Below, in pieces: positions 7,857 to 18,445 of a DNA stretch of 64,000 bases (positions are counted from its first letter, which is position 1; each line of letters begins with the position of its first letter). The DNA lies in assembly GCF_000381745.1 (NCBI RefSeq), contig NZ_KB906968.1, forward strand, positions 160,111-224,110, given 5' to 3'. This DNA comes from Psychromonas ossibalaenae ATCC BAA-1528. GTDB taxonomy: Bacteria; Pseudomonadota; Gammaproteobacteria; Enterobacterales; Psychromonadaceae. The position numbers and the translations under genes are program-made. A model generated the notes under the pieces. That model worked only from the letters and a program-made list of their open reading frames with translations. It did not search any database and was not told the DNA's origin.

Positions 7857-9416
7857 CTATCCTTCTTTATTTTCTAATTGTTCGAAGTGATATTTACCCG
7901 TTTTTAAACTACTTGGACCTAAGCGTGCAAAACGCTGCATCAGGTATATTTCAATCACCAGCAGTACAGTATAAAAAGCTGCAATTGAGATAATACTAAA
8001 CATGAGCTGATCAACCGTAACTGATGAGGCGCCCATATAAGTCGGCAGAACTTCTGCTATTGCCCATGGCTGGCGACCGTATTCAGCAATAAACCAGCCG
8101 GCTTCTATCGCAATCCAAGGTAACGGTAGACTGTACAGGCAGATTTTATGGAACAATTTATTCTGACCGATAGTATTGCGTGCTGACTGATAAAATGCGA
8201 ACAGGAAAATGAACAACATTACCACACCACTGCCGACCATTATCCGGAATGACCAGAACATAGGTGCAACTCCTGGAATACTGTCATCAACAGCCATCTG
8301 GATCTGTTCTTCACTGGCATCAACCACATCAGGTGCATATCTTTTAAGCAGCAGACCGTAACCTAAATCAATTTTTAGCTCCTCAAAGGCCGCAATATTT
8401 TCCTCTGTATCATCCCCTTCACGTAATTTCTGCAGCAGAGCATAAGCTTTCATACCATTACGAATACGCACTTCATGTTCATCCATCAGGTCTTTAAGAC
8501 CCGTTACTTCTTCATCAAGAGAGCGGGTAGCGATAAGCCCTAATGCATAAGGAATTTTAATCGCATAATCGGTACGCTCTTCTTCTTGGTTAGGAATACC
8601 TATCATAGTAAAGGCTGCTGGTGCAGGATGTGTTTCCCACTCAGATTCAATGGCAGCCAGCTTCACTTTCTGTACATCACCGACTTCATAACCGCTTTCA
8701 TCACCTAATATGATGGTACATATAATTCCTGCGGTACCAAATGCAGCAGCAATCGCAAAAGAACGTTTTGCAAAGCCTATATCTCGCCCTTTAAGCAGGT
8801 AATATGAGCTGATTGCTAATACAAACATAGCGCCGGCTACATAACCCGATGCAACGGTATGCACAAACTTGACCTGCGCAACCGGATTAAATACCAGATC
8901 CGCAAAGCTGGTCATTTCCATACGCATGGTTTCATAGTTAAATTCCGCCCCTACCGGATTCTGCATCCAGGCATTTGCAATAAGAATCCATAAAGCCGAC
9001 ATACTTGAACCAAGCGCAACTAACCAGGTAGCGGCAAGATGCTGCAGTTTGCTGAGCCTGTCCCAACCGAAGAAAAATAAACCGACAAAAGTCGATTCTA
9101 AGAAAAAGGCCATCATGCCTTCAATCGCTAACGGCGCTCCAAAGACATCCCCCACATAATGCGAGTAATACGCCCAGTTTGTACCAAACTGGAACTCCAT
9201 AGCCAAACCGGTGGTAACACCCAGCGCAAAGTTAATACCAAATAACTTTCCCCAGAATTTGGTCATATCTTTGTAAATTTCTTTTTTGGTCATCACATAC
9301 AATGATTCCATAATCACCAGTATCCATGCTAGACCTAAGGTCAACGGCACAAATAAAAAGTGATACATGGCAGTCATTGCAAATTGAAAACGCGATAAAT
9401 CAACTATGTCATCCAT
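7857..9416 (-). CDS. cydA: Cytochrome bd quinol oxidase subunit I
   Basis: The protein is 519 residues (E. coli 522). The heme b595 ligand His19 is in [19 protein letters not shown], a second ligand histidine is in [11 protein letters not shown], and the E/R-rich long Q-loop that binds quinol spans about 250-370, so it is the long-loop (E. coli-like) subtype. An AGGAG ribosome-binding site precedes the ATG. It heads the cydABX-ybgE operon. Over 600 bases of leader hold FNR- and ArcA-like sites, fitting oxygen control. Confidence 0.97.
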   Translation of the reverse strand: MDDIVDLSRFQFAMTAMYHFLFVPLTLGLAWILVIMESLYVMTKKEIYKDMTKFWGKLFGINFALGVTTGLAMEFQFGTNWAYYSHYVGDVFGAPLAIEGMMAFFLESTFVGLFFFGWDRLSKLQHLAATWLVALGSSMSALWILIANAWMQNPVGAEFNYETMRMEMTSFADLVFNPVAQVKFVHTVASGYVAGAMFVLAISSYYLLKGRDIGFAKRSFAIAAAFGTAGIICTIILGDESGYEVGDVQKVKLAAIESEWETHPAPAAFTMIGIPNQEEERTDYAIKIPYALGLIATRSLDEEVTGLKDLMDEHEVRIRNGMKAYALLQKLREGDDTEENIAAFEELKIDLGYGLLLKRYAPDVVDASEEQIQMAVDDSIPGVAPMFWSFRIMVGSGVVMLFIFLFAFYQSARNTIGQNKLFHKICLYSLPLPWIAIEAGWFIAEYGRQPWAIAEVLPTYMGASSVTVDQLMFSIISIAAFYTVLLVIEIYLMQRFARLGPSSLKTGKYHFEQLENKEG

Positions 9417-9703
9417 TATTTTCTCCTAAATTAAATATTTAAAACTGTTACAGCGTTTTCTTGTTATTTTGTAAACGCAGCTGCGATAACGGGTCTGTCT
9501 GCTGAACCTTTTCAGTTTTACTGCTCTCAACAAACAAATGTTCCTCGTTAAAAGGAACGGAATTAGAAAAATAAAAATGTTTAATCGTGAAACTTTTATG
9601 AGAAAAATAAGCTTATTTCACGAATTAATGGAATAAAAAAAATTTCCTGTTCCGGTAACAGTTTTTTAAACACTTTTACTATTTGAATAAAATTCGAGCT
9701 AAA

Positions 9704-9725
9704 TTGTTAACAACCTGTTAATTTA
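9704..9725 (-). promoter_or_regulatory. ArcA-like sites upstream of cydA
   Basis: A perfect TTGTTAACAA palindrome at 9704-9713 is followed by TGTTAATTTA at 9716-9725, close to the ArcA consensus WGTTAATTAW. The distance to cydA is about 300 bases. ArcA control of cyd is known in E. coli; here it is a motif match only. Confidence 0.35.
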
Positions 9726-9806
9726 ACATGAAAAATCACTACTTATTTAACCGCCATTTAACATCAAGAAGTTACAATTAAAAGTGGCTTCTTTATACTG
9801 CTGAAT

Positions 9807-9820
9807 TTGACTTAGATCAA
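9807..9820. promoter_or_regulatory. FNR-type box upstream of cydA
   Basis: TTGAC-TTAG-ATCAA differs by one base from the FNR consensus TTGAT-N4-ATCAA. It lies about 390 bases before cydA in a 618-base gap (9417-10034) that otherwise holds only AT-rich sequence, small hairpins and the ArcA-like sites. Confidence 0.45.
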
Positions 9821-10034
9821 GTTTTAAAATGTAAAAATCCGCATCAATTTAATCTAATGAAGAGGAGGAAGAGTAAAAATTATCAAGGAAGTAAATTTAA
9901 GTGTGAGGTACTGTGATTAACGGCAGACAGAATATTCAGCGGCAACTAAGATTAGAAGTATTAATAAAAATATTTTCTACTGTGCGATGAAGCTTTAAAC
10001 ACATATAAGTAAAGCTCCATTATTTTTCTTATTT

Positions 10035-11042
10035 CTACTGGGCTGGTTTATCAAAACCAAAATGCAGGTAAGTGCGGTTGGTCGCAATACGCCCTCTTGG
10101 AGTACGCTGTAAAAATCCCTGCTGAATCAGATATGGCTCTAATACATCTTCAATGGTCTCTTTCTCTTCACCGATTGCGGCGGCTAAATTATCTAAACCT
10201 ACAGGACCGCCTTGAAAGGTATCTAAAATAGCCATCAGCAGTTTTCGATCCATATAATCAAAGCCCTGATTATCCACTTCCAGCATATCTAGCGCCTGTT
10301 TAGCGATATCATCATTGATCACGGGCGCTTTTTTAACCTGTGCGTAATCACGCACCCGGCGTAATAAACGGTTAGCAATACGCGGCGTACCGCGGGAACG
10401 TTTAGCAACTTCCACAGCACCTGACTCATCCATATTCAGTTCAAGATGTTTAGAGCTGCGCAGGACAATTTTAGTTAATGATTTCAAATCATAATATTCA
10501 AGGCGCTGCACAATACCAAAACGATCGCGCAGCGGCGAGGTTAATGAACCGGCACGTGTCGTTGCGCCGATTAAAGTAAAAGGCGGCAAATCAAGTTTAA
10601 TCGAACGTGCAGCAGGACCTTCACCAATCATTATATCCAGCTGATAGTCTTCCATTGCCGGATAGAGTATCTCTTCAACGATCGGGCTTAATCTGTGTAT
10701 TTCATCGATAAACAGAACATCGTTTTCTTCGAGATTGGTCAGCAGTGCTGCTAAATCGCCTGCTTTTTCTAAAATAGGTCCGGAAGTAGTTTTGATATTT
10801 ACATCAAGCTCGTTAGCAACAATATGCGACAACGTGGTTTTACCCAGTCCGGGAGGACCAAAAATCAGCAGGTGATCCAGTGCTTCGCTGCGTTGACGTG
10901 CGGCTTCAATGAAGATTTCCATCTGCGCATTAACCTGCGGCTGACCTTCATAATCAGCCAGCAGCTTCGGACGAATAGCCCGATCGACAAAGGTATCATC
11001 AATTTTTTCAGTGCCGGAAATCAGGCGGTCTTCTTCAATCAT
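10035..11042 (-). CDS. ruvB: Holliday junction branch migration helicase RuvB
   Basis: The protein is 335 residues, the usual length. Walker A GPPGLGKT, Walker [10 protein letters not shown], sensor-like [18 protein letters not shown] and the C-terminal winged helix FLQRTPRGR are all present. RuvB hexamers pull DNA through the RuvA-bound Holliday junction using ATP. It starts 3 bases after the ruvA stop and is translationally coupled. No strong terminator is seen after it, only a long weak inverted repeat at 9989-10018. Confidence 0.98.
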   Translation of the reverse strand: MIEEDRLISGTEKIDDTFVDRAIRPKLLADYEGQPQVNAQMEIFIEAARQRSEALDHLLIFGPPGLGKTTLSHIVANELDVNIKTTSGPILEKAGDLAALLTNLEENDVLFIDEIHRLSPIVEEILYPAMEDYQLDIMIGEGPAARSIKLDLPPFTLIGATTRAGSLTSPLRDRFGIVQRLEYYDLKSLTKIVLRSSKHLELNMDESGAVEVAKRSRGTPRIANRLLRRVRDYAQVKKAPVINDDIAKQALDMLEVDNQGFDYMDRKLLMAILDTFQGGPVGLDNLAAAIGEEKETIEDVLEPYLIQQGFLQRTPRGRIATNRTYLHFGFDKPAQ

Positions 11043-11045
11043 TTT

Positions 11046-11669
11046 TTATACCATGCTTTTAAGTGAACTGCGGATCAGCGCTTCACAATCCATACCGTCC
11101 TGATAAACCTGTTTAATCACTTTTTCCGCCATCGCAGGTTTATAACCTAACGCCACCAGCGCACTAATCGCTTCATCTTTAGCATTACCGCTGACAAAAG
11201 TATTTTCTAAACCGTTTTCAAAAGCCATTTTATCCGACTCAGGTGTTAATAAATCAGCACCGGTCCAGTTCTTCAGACGATCTTTCATTTCCACCACTAA
11301 ACGCTCAGCAGTCTTTTTACCCACACCCGGCAGTTTCACTAAGCTGCTTACGGCATCATTATGAATACACTGCACAAACTGATTTGCCGACATACCGGAC
11401 AAGATAGCAAGTGCCAGCTTAGGCCCGACACCGTTAACTTTGATTAATTCGCGAAACATAGCGCGTTCGTGTTTATCAGCAAAACCATATAAAAGCTGCG
11501 CATCTTCACGGACAACAAAATGGGTATAAATAATCGCTTCCTGACCAATTTCTGGCAGCGGATAAAACGAGCTCATCGGCAGCTGAATTTCATAACCAAC
11601 GCCGGAAACGTCTAATAATACTTCCGGAGGTTGTTTTTCTAACAGGATCCCGCGCAGTCTTCCAATCAT
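11046..11669 (-). CDS. ruvA: Holliday junction DNA-binding protein RuvA
   Basis: The protein is 207 residues. The N-terminal OB-fold starts [27 protein letters not shown]; two helix-hairpin-helix motifs follow ([15 protein letters not shown] and [16 protein letters not shown]), and a C-terminal domain III that contacts RuvB ends the protein. It is directly upstream of ruvB. The rarD gene lies between it and ruvC. Confidence 0.98.
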   Translation of the reverse strand: MIGRLRGILLEKQPPEVLLDVSGVGYEIQLPMSSFYPLPEIGQEAIIYTHFVVREDAQLLYGFADKHERAMFRELIKVNGVGPKLALAILSGMSANQFVQCIHNDAVSSLVKLPGVGKKTAERLVVEMKDRLKNWTGADLLTPESDKMAFENGLENTFVSGNAKDEAISALVALGYKPAMAEKVIKQVYQDGMDCEALIRSSLKSMV

Positions 11670-11733
11670 CTTATTATCCTAAGTAATTATTTAATGTCTT
11701 AAGCATAAAAAACAACTGAGTTAATATCCAGTG

Positions 11734-12621
11734 TTATTTTGACATACGGATGATTTGTTTCTCAAAAGCAAATAAAGCCACACCCGACCAGATAAACAAA
11801 AAGGTAACCGTCTTAACTAAACTCAATTCTTCACCGTAAAAAACCACTGCAAACATAAATAATAATGAAGGCGCCATATACTGGAAAAAACCTAATGTTG
11901 ATAATTTCAAACGTAAAGCCGCCTGACCGAAAAAGATCAGCGGCAGCGCAGTAACAATACCGGCAAACATCAGCCAGCCGTTTAATGACCAGCTGTTAGT
12001 CAGCATATTTGCGGTGTTTGTTCCTGCTGCATAAACAATAAAATACAGTGCGACAGGCAGTACTAACAGGGTTTCAATAAACAAACCGGTCAGAGCTTCA
12101 ATTTTAACTTTTTTACGCAGTAACGCATAAAAAGCAAAACTAAACGGCAAGACTAATGAGATCCAGGGTAATGCACCTAACTGCACCACTTGAATTAATA
12201 CGCCAATCAGCGCCAGTGCCACTGCAATCCATTTGATACGGCTTAAGGATTCATTTAAAAAAATCATACCTAATACAACATTTATCAGAGGATTAATAAA
12301 ATAACCTAAACTTGCATCCAGCATACGGCCGTTATTAACTGCCCAGATAAAAACCACCCAGTTAGTACTGATCAGTAATGTGGTAACACCTAAAAACATC
12401 ATACTTATCGGAGACTTACAAACCTTTAATACTTTTGACCAGGTTCCCGTAAAACTAATAATGACAGCAGTCACCAGCGCAGACCAGATAACACGATGCG
12501 CTAATATTTCATAAACAGGCACAAATTCTAAATGCTTAAAATATATCGGCGCGAAGCCCCACATCAAATAAGCCCCCAGGGCGTAAACAATACCAAGGTG
12601 TGTTTCGGACAAATCTTTCAT
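11734..12621 (-). CDS. rarD: RarD-type EamA-family permease
   Basis: The protein is 295 residues with about ten membrane helices from two EamA repeats. It begins with a GIVYALGAYLMWGFAPIYFKHL helix and has the RarD-type YFINPLINVVLGMIFLNESLSR and FFQYMAPSLLFMFAVVFYGE motifs. RarD proteins are drug/metabolite exporters of unsettled substrate. It is inserted between ruvC and ruvA in the same direction with 64- and 78-base gaps, so it probably shares their transcript. Confidence 0.88.
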   Translation of the reverse strand: MKDLSETHLGIVYALGAYLMWGFAPIYFKHLEFVPVYEILAHRVIWSALVTAVIISFTGTWSKVLKVCKSPISMMFLGVTTLLISTNWVVFIWAVNNGRMLDASLGYFINPLINVVLGMIFLNESLSRIKWIAVALALIGVLIQVVQLGALPWISLVLPFSFAFYALLRKKVKIEALTGLFIETLLVLPVALYFIVYAAGTNTANMLTNSWSLNGWLMFAGIVTALPLIFFGQAALRLKLSTLGFFQYMAPSLLFMFAVVFYGEELSLVKTVTFLFIWSGVALFAFEKQIIRMSK

Positions 12622-12649
12622 TAAAACCTCTTAGGGAAATAGAAACATT

Positions 12650-12670
12650 AACTCAATAATTGAGTTTTTA
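12650..12670. terminator. Small hairpin between ruvC and rarD
   Basis: AACTCAAT-A-ATTGAGTT followed by a short T run on the plus strand. On the minus strand, in which the flanking genes are read, no T tract follows, so any stop would be partial. Confidence 0.3.
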
Positions 12671-12699
12671 AGAACAACAAATTACTAGAAAAGAAAAAC

Positions 12700-13221
12700 T
12701 TAACGTAGACGTCCACGGACCGTTTTTTTTACCTGGCCTGCCATAGCCACCAGCGACTGCGCGGTGTGGGCATGACATATCGCCACCGCCAAACCATCGG
12801 CGGCATCAGCCTGCGGCCTGCCGGACAGTTTTAAAATCTGCATCACCATCTGCTGTACCTGCTCTTTACTCGCGCCGCCGCTACCTGTTACCGCTTGTTT
12901 TATCTGCCGCGCTGAATATTCACAGACATACAGATCCGCCTGCGTGGCGGCCACAATTGCAGCGCCGCGCGCCTGTCCGAGTTTAAGGGCTGAATCAGGA
13001 TTCTTAGCCATAAACACCTGTTCAATCCCAAATTCAGTGGGCTGATACTGTTTAATAACTTCGCTGATCCCCTTAAAAATCATATCCAGCTTAGGTGCCA
13101 GCGAGTCCCCTTTAGTGCGGATACAGCCGCTGGCAATATAAATACATTTACTGCCTTTCTGCTGAATAACACCATAACCGGTAATACGAGAGCCGGGATC
13201 AATACCAAGAATAATACTCAC
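12700..13221 (-). CDS. ruvC: Holliday junction resolvase RuvC
   Basis: The protein is 173 residues from the GTG at 13221, identical in length to E. coli RuvC. An AAGG ribosome-binding site lies 7 bases upstream of this GTG, while the GTG at 13227 would sit right against it. The catalytic acidic residues are in [13 protein letters not shown] (Asp7), the FGIEQVF motif (Glu) and the [12 protein letters not shown] segment. RuvC cuts the junction moved by RuvAB. Confidence 0.97.
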   Translation of the reverse strand: MSIILGIDPGSRITGYGVIQQKGSKCIYIASGCIRTKGDSLAPKLDMIFKGISEVIKQYQPTEFGIEQVFMAKNPDSALKLGQARGAAIVAATQADLYVCEYSARQIKQAVTGSGGASKEQVQQMVMQILKLSGRPQADAADGLAVAICHAHTAQSLVAMAGQVKKTVRGRLR

Positions 13222-13527
13222 AAACACACCTTAAAAAAACACATGTAACCTCAATAAAAACAAGGTTGAAAAGCAAAGTAAAAACACCAGCACACTGTAC
13301 GCGAGGCGCCCTTGCAGCGCAAAGAAATCATAATTTAAATCAGCTCTATTTTCCCGCGGTCAGAAGGGCCTCTTGCCCTAAGCACAACTCAGGATCACAG
13401 AAAATACAACAGCTGGCACTGACTTTTTATTTTTGTGCGATGCTTATCAGTTGAGTTATACACTAATAGTAAAAACAATCACTTATTGGTTATTCTAGCT
13501 AGACGGCAAATACAGGGGGGAGTAACC
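13222..13527. other. Divergent gap between ruvC and dctB
   Basis: The gap must contain promoters for both directions. A small GCGC...GCGC hairpin and a TGGCAC hexamer are visible, but the latter lacks a correctly spaced TTGC and is not a sigma-54 promoter. Nothing else could be assigned. Confidence 0.3.
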
Positions 13528-15327
13528 ATGAAACAAAACCGGCGTATTCCACTTATTCTGATCGTCCTGTACGTGATGACCGCCATTTTTTCTGTGACCT
13601 GGTTATGGCAGTTCAGTTATCAGAACTTAATTTCCTATAATCAGCAGCAGCTTGAACGTTTCAGCAGCCACCTGGAAACACAGCTGGAACGTTTTGCTTA
13701 TATTCCACAGCTGTTATCCCGGCAAAGTATCATGGTTGACGCTCTGCAGCTTCCTGATAATTCCATACAGTCCAATATCGTTAATTCTCACTTAGCGTCA
13801 ATCAATCAAATCATAGATGCTTCCGATACCTACCTTCTAGACACAAAGGGTAACACTATAGCCGCCAGCAACTGGCAGCGTAATGATTCTTTTGTTGGTA
13901 AAAATTTCGCTTTTAGGCCTTACTTTTTACAGGCAATGACAGGACAGCAGGGACACTATTTCGCGCTGGGTACTACTTCCGGCAAACGCGGCTATTATTT
14001 TGCCTACCCGGTTCGTCATGGCGGCGACGTACTCGGCGTAGTCGTCTTAAAAATGGATCTTTCTGCCATCGAAAAAGACTGGTCCGGCAAACAGCAGCAT
14101 TTTCTCGTCACTGACACCAATAATATCGTTTTTATATCCAGTGAAACCTCCTGGTTATTCCGCAGCCTGACACCGCTTAGTCCCCAGATAAAAGATCAGA
14201 TCCGCAGCGGCCGCCGTTATGCAGATAAAGAAATAACCTCTCTGACCTTCTCCGGAAACCTGAATAAAAGCCCGGCATTAATCCGCTTAAATACAACACA
14301 AGGGATGGGAGGCAGCTATTTATCATTAACAAAAAATCTGCCCGAAATTGAACTGCAGGTGCGAGTACTGGCACCGATTATTTCCATTGTAATCGATATA
14401 GCGCTGCTTATTGTGGTGCTTTCCCTGGTATTTATACTGATTTATCTGGTATTTACACTGGCCGGCCAAAGACAAAGCAGAGCCCGCGAGAAAGAACAGC
14501 TACAGGCAAAAGCAAAACAGGAACTTGAATTTAAGGTGATGCAGCGTACCTCGGCTCTGCAGGCGGAAGTTGAAGAAAGAAAAAAAGCCGAACGGGCTTT
14601 ACGAGCCACACAGAATGAATTGATACAGGCGGCTAAACTAGCAGTATTAGGACAACTTTCTGCCAGTATCAGTCATGAATTGAATAATCCGCTGGCGGCT
14701 ATCCGCAGTTATGCCGACAATGCGGCCGTTTTTATTGAGCGCAATAAAATTGAGCAGGCCTCGGGAAACTTAAAACGGATCACCGCCCTTACCGAACGTA
14801 TGGCTAAAATCAGCTCTCAGCTTAAGGTCTTTGCCCGGAAATCCGATGGGGAGCTTTCTGTTATCACACTGCAGCCGGTAATATTAGCCGCTTTTGAACT
14901 GGTAAAACCGCAGCTTAAAACGAGCAGAGTGACATTAAACCTCAAGCTGCCGGAGCATCTTATTCATGTAAAAGCTGAGCCTATTCAGTTAGAGCAGATA
15001 GTGGTCAACCTCCTGTCTAATGCAATTCAGGCGATGGAAGAGTCGGAACAAAAAGAGATAGAAATAAAATTATGGATTAATCAGCACAAAGCTCAGGTAG
15101 AGGTGCTTGACAGCGGTCCGGGTATTATTAATGCAGATTTAAAACGATTATTCGAACCTTTCTTTACCACTAAAGAAACCGGACTAGGTTTAGGCTTGTC
15201 GATTTCCCAGCAGATTATAAAAAACATGCAGGGGGATATTTGGGCTGAGAACAGCGTAGAACTTGGTGCAAGACTCTGCATAAACCTGCCATTAGAAAAA
15301 TATGAAAACATCTCAATCGGGAGTTAA
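13528..15327 (+). CDS. dctB: C4-dicarboxylate sensor histidine kinase DctB
   Basis: The protein is 599 residues from the ATG at 13528, which has a very strong aggggggag ribosome-binding site 5 bases upstream; the frame is open farther left but lacks such a site. Two membrane helices (about 8-30 and 290-320) enclose a periplasmic sensory domain; a coiled coil follows, then the H-box SASISHELNNPLAAIRSYADNA, N-box NLLSNAIQAME, and G-boxes DSGPGI and GLGLGLSISQQI. The N-terminal LSRQSIM and SGKRGYYFAYPV segments match DctB sensors of succinate, fumarate and malate. The stop abuts dctD. Its partner genes dctPQM lie just beyond, on the opposite strand. Confidence 0.93.
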   Translation: MKQNRRIPLILIVLYVMTAIFSVTWLWQFSYQNLISYNQQQLERFSSHLETQLERFAYIPQLLSRQSIMVDALQLPDNSIQSNIVNSHLASINQIIDASDTYLLDTKGNTIAASNWQRNDSFVGKNFAFRPYFLQAMTGQQGHYFALGTTSGKRGYYFAYPVRHGGDVLGVVVLKMDLSAIEKDWSGKQQHFLVTDTNNIVFISSETSWLFRSLTPLSPQIKDQIRSGRRYADKEITSLTFSGNLNKSPALIRLNTTQGMGGSYLSLTKNLPEIELQVRVLAPIISIVIDIALLIVVLSLVFILIYLVFTLAGQRQSRAREKEQLQAKAKQELEFKVMQRTSALQAEVEERKKAERALRATQNELIQAAKLAVLGQLSASISHELNNPLAAIRSYADNAAVFIERNKIEQASGNLKRITALTERMAKISSQLKVFARKSDGELSVITLQPVILAAFELVKPQLKTSRVTLNLKLPEHLIHVKAEPIQLEQIVVNLLSNAIQAMEESEQKEIEIKLWINQHKAQVEVLDSGPGIINADLKRLFEPFFTTKETGLGLGLSISQQIIKNMQGDIWAENSVELGARLCINLPLEKYENISIGS

Positions 15328-15328
15328 T

Positions 15329-16660
15329 ATGAGTCAGGTATTTTTTATCGATGACGAACAGGATTTAAGAACAGCTAATGAACAGACCTTTGAATTAGCT
15401 GAAATACAAGCCCGATTTTTTGCAGATGCTGAGTCTGCACTACTGGCAATGAAAACAGCGATGCCGATGGTGGTGATCACCGATATCCGTCTGCCGGGAA
15501 TATCAGGGCAGCAGTTATTAACCACCCTAAGACATCGGGATGCGGATCTGCCGGTTATTCTGATAACCGGACATGGTGATATTTCCATGGCGGTGCAGGC
15601 GATTCATGACGGCGCTTATGACTTTATCGAAAAACCATTTTCAGCGGACCGTTTAGTTGAAACCACCCGTAAAGCGATCGAAAAACGTCTGCTTACCCTA
15701 GAAAACCACTGTCTGAAAAAAGCGCTGCAGGCTAAAGAGACACTCGGACCGAGAATTATTGGTACCACTGACAGCGTTGTATTATTACGTCAGATGGTAG
15801 CGCAAGTTGCTGATACCCAAGCCGATATCCTGTTATTTGGCGAGACCGGCACAGGCAAAGAACTAGTAGCGCGTTCCCTGCATGAACAGAGTCGACGCAG
15901 CAGCAATAATTTTGTAGCGGTGAACTGCGGTGCAGTACCTGAACATCTGATTGAAAGTGAGCTCTACGGCCATCAAAAAGGCGCATTTACCGGAGCGGAT
16001 AAAGAGCGTATCGGTAAGTTTGAGTATGCGCAGGGCGGCACCCTGTTTCTTGATGAAATAGAATCGATGCCGATGCCGGCACAGGTTCGCCTGTTAAGAG
16101 TTTTACAGGAAAGAAGTCTGGAACGGATCGGCTCTAACAAATCAATTAAATTAGATATTCGAATTATAGCAGCCACTAAAATTGATTTAAAAGAATCCAC
16201 TGATTTCAGACAGGATTTATACTACCGCTTAAATGTAGTAACCCTAAACTTACCGACATTAAGACAGCGGAAAGAAGATATTCCCGCTCTGTTCCATCAT
16301 TTCTTATTAGTTGCCGCCGCCCGTTACGGCAAAGCAGCTCCGGCACTGCCTAATAATGATCTGCAGGTGCTGCTTACCCATGACTGGCCGGGTAATGTTC
16401 GGGAATTAAGAAATGCAGCTGAACGCTTTGTGCTGCTCGGGTCATTAAGCGGATTAAACAACGACAGCAGTGCCGTTGAAACGGCATTAAGTTTATCCGC
16501 GCAGGTTGAAGCCTTTGAAAAAACCTTAATAGAGCAGGCCCTCTCGGATACCGGCGGCAGCATCAAAGACAGCATGGCCCGGCTTAATCTGGCACGCAAA
16601 ACCCTGTATGACAAAATGCAGAAACACGGCTTAGAAAAAAACAATTATAAAGGGGAATAA
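15329..16660 (+). CDS. dctD: Sigma-54-dependent response regulator DctD
   Basis: The protein is 443 residues. The start at 15329 has a gggag ribosome-binding site and lies one base after the dctB stop. The receiver domain (1-115) has the phosphoacceptor Asp52 in VVITDIRLPG; the AAA+ domain has GETGTGKE (171-178), the sigma-54 contact loop GAFTGA (218-223) and TLFLDEIE (238-245); a Fis-type HTH ends the protein. DctD activates sigma-54 promoters of dicarboxylate transporters. A good sigma-54 promoter stands before dctP at 20235-20250. Confidence 0.95.
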   Translation: MSQVFFIDDEQDLRTANEQTFELAEIQARFFADAESALLAMKTAMPMVVITDIRLPGISGQQLLTTLRHRDADLPVILITGHGDISMAVQAIHDGAYDFIEKPFSADRLVETTRKAIEKRLLTLENHCLKKALQAKETLGPRIIGTTDSVVLLRQMVAQVADTQADILLFGETGTGKELVARSLHEQSRRSSNNFVAVNCGAVPEHLIESELYGHQKGAFTGADKERIGKFEYAQGGTLFLDEIESMPMPAQVRLLRVLQERSLERIGSNKSIKLDIRIIAATKIDLKESTDFRQDLYYRLNVVTLNLPTLRQRKEDIPALFHHFLLVAAARYGKAAPALPNNDLQVLLTHDWPGNVRELRNAAERFVLLGSLSGLNNDSSAVETALSLSAQVEAFEKTLIEQALSDTGGSIKDSMARLNLARKTLYDKMQKHGLEKNNYKGE

Positions 16661-16710
16661 ATCCTAAAAAGGCGCGTGGTATTTTAGATTCCCTGCTTAC
16701 ACTAAAAAAG

Positions 16711-17034
16711 AAACTATTTCGGCTAGCGTCTTACTTTCCGTTTACGTTTTTCTTGGTTGAGAAATAACTTTAGCAAAGGAAATCATGGATGATTTCATTA
16801 GGCTTGGTTCAGCACATGGATGTGCTGTCCAAGCCGGTGCGTTAAAAAGTTGTTGAGCAGACAAGAATAAAAAACGTTTCGGAACGGCACTTTTTGGTTA
16901 CTTTTTCTTGCTGTTGAGAAAAAGTAACTCGCCGTCAGGGCGGAAGACCAACATTGAAAGCTAAACTAGGCGTAACAAGCGTAAGCCTACAAACAAATAA
17001 TAATTCAGATAATGTATTTCTAAATTAAACAAAG
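16711..17034 (+). repeat. Dispersed ~300 bp intergenic repeat, copy C
   Basis: It shares about 200 nearly identical bases with copy B (3020-3342), from the tacgtttttcttggt start through the GCACATGGATGTGC palindrome to gccgtcagggcg, and weaker similarity to the acaaag end. It fills the gap between the convergent dctD and dctM genes, where its nested hairpins could also end transcription. No coding frame is present. Confidence 0.8.
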
Positions 17035-17069
17035 TGAGTGTCCAATCTTTTACCCGCCCTTATACACAT

Positions 17070-18443
17070 TTATTTAGTAATAATTTCCGGCCCCATCAGC
17101 AGTGTCGGCAGCCAGGTTGAAACCCACGGTACGTAGGTCACGATAATTAGAAACAAGAACATTACCCCAACCAGCGGCATAGCGGCTTTTACCACGCCCA
17201 TCATGGACATTCTGGCGACCCCGGCGGTGACAAACAAATTCAATCCCACCGGAGGGGTTATCATACCTATCTCCATATTCACCACCATCATGATACCAAG
17301 ATGGATCGGATCAATACCCAGGGCAATAGCAATCGGAAATACCAGCGGTGCGACAATAATAAGAAGGCCCGACGGCTCCATAAACTGCCCGCCGATCAGC
17401 AGCAGTACGTTAACCACAATTAAAAATGTAATGGGCCCGAGTCCCGCTGAAAGCATTGATTCGGTAATCATTTGCGGAATACGTTCTTCTGTTAAAACAT
17501 GCTTCAAGATCAACGCATTAGCAACAATAAACAGGAGCATAATGGTTAGTTTACCGGCCTCAAGCAGGGTTTTACGCGTATCTTCATGGCAGAATACATG
17601 ACTGGCTTTAACCCAGTAAGAACGTGCTTTTTTCTCTTCCGGCTCTTTCTCCGCCAGAGGTCCCATATCACGATAGATAAAATTAGAGATGAAAAAGGCA
17701 TACACAGCAGCCACAGCAGCCGCCTCAGTGGGAGTAAAAATGCCGCCGTAGATACCGCCGAGAATAATCACAATCAGCAGCAGCCCCCAGCCGGCATCTT
17801 TAGCAGATGCAAAAACTTCTTTCCAGCCGACAAAAGGCTGAGTAGGAATATTTTTAATACGCGCAAAAATATAGATAGCAATCATCAGCAGTAAACCTGC
17901 TAATAATCCCGGAATAACGCCGCCTAAAAACATACGTCCGACGGAAACATCCGTAGCAGCCGCATATACCACCATCACAATTGAGGGCGGGATCAAAATA
18001 CCTAAAGTGCCCGCATTACAGATAACCCCGGCAGCAAACTCTTTGCTATAACCGTTTTTTACCATGCCGGCAATAACCAGACCGCCGATCGCAACCACAG
18101 TTGCAGGAGATGATCCGGAAAGCGCGGCAAACATCATACAGGCCACTACTGAGGCCATTGCTAAACCGCCGCGCAGTGACCCGACCAGAGCGATTGCAAA
18201 GCGAATAATACGCTGTGCAACGCCGCCGGTCGCCATAAAACTAGAAGCCAGGATAAAAAAAGGAATCGCTAATAATGTGTAATGGCCGGCAAAGGCATTA
18301 AATAACGTCTGTGCGACAGATGCTAAAGAAGCATCTGAATGTATTAATAAAAACACAATGCTGGAAAGGCCAAGCGATACAGCAATCGGCACACCGATCA
18401 GCATAAAAATAATAACCATTAGAAACAGGTATAACATCGCCAT
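17070..18443 (-). CDS. dctM: TRAP transporter large permease DctM
   Basis: The protein is 457 residues with a dozen or more hydrophobic segments. Typical motifs are MLIGVPIAVSLGLSS at the N-terminus, ALSGSSPATVVAIGG, GTLGILIPPSIVMVVYA and EIGMITPPVGLNLFV. It is the sodium-driven channel subunit of a tripartite dicarboxylate importer. It starts 2 bases after dctQ and is the last gene of dctPQM. Confidence 0.96.
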   Translation of the reverse strand: MAMLYLFLMVIIFMLIGVPIAVSLGLSSIVFLLIHSDASLASVAQTLFNAFAGHYTLLAIPFFILASSFMATGGVAQRIIRFAIALVGSLRGGLAMASVVACMMFAALSGSSPATVVAIGGLVIAGMVKNGYSKEFAAGVICNAGTLGILIPPSIVMVVYAAATDVSVGRMFLGGVIPGLLAGLLLMIAIYIFARIKNIPTQPFVGWKEVFASAKDAGWGLLLIVIILGGIYGGIFTPTEAAAVAAVYAFFISNFIYRDMGPLAEKEPEEKKARSYWVKASHVFCHEDTRKTLLEAGKLTIMLLFIVANALILKHVLTEERIPQMITESMLSAGLGPITFLIVVNVLLLIGGQFMEPSGLLIIVAPLVFPIAIALGIDPIHLGIMMVVNMEIGMITPPVGLNLFVTAGVARMSMMGVVKAAMPLVGVMFLFLIIVTYVPWVSTWLPTLLMGPEIITK

Positions 18444-18445
18444 GA

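Noticed and set aside
13401..13440. TGGCAC hexamer upstream of dctB as a sigma-54 promoter
   Set aside because: No TTGC element at the required spacing; the sequence there is a T run.
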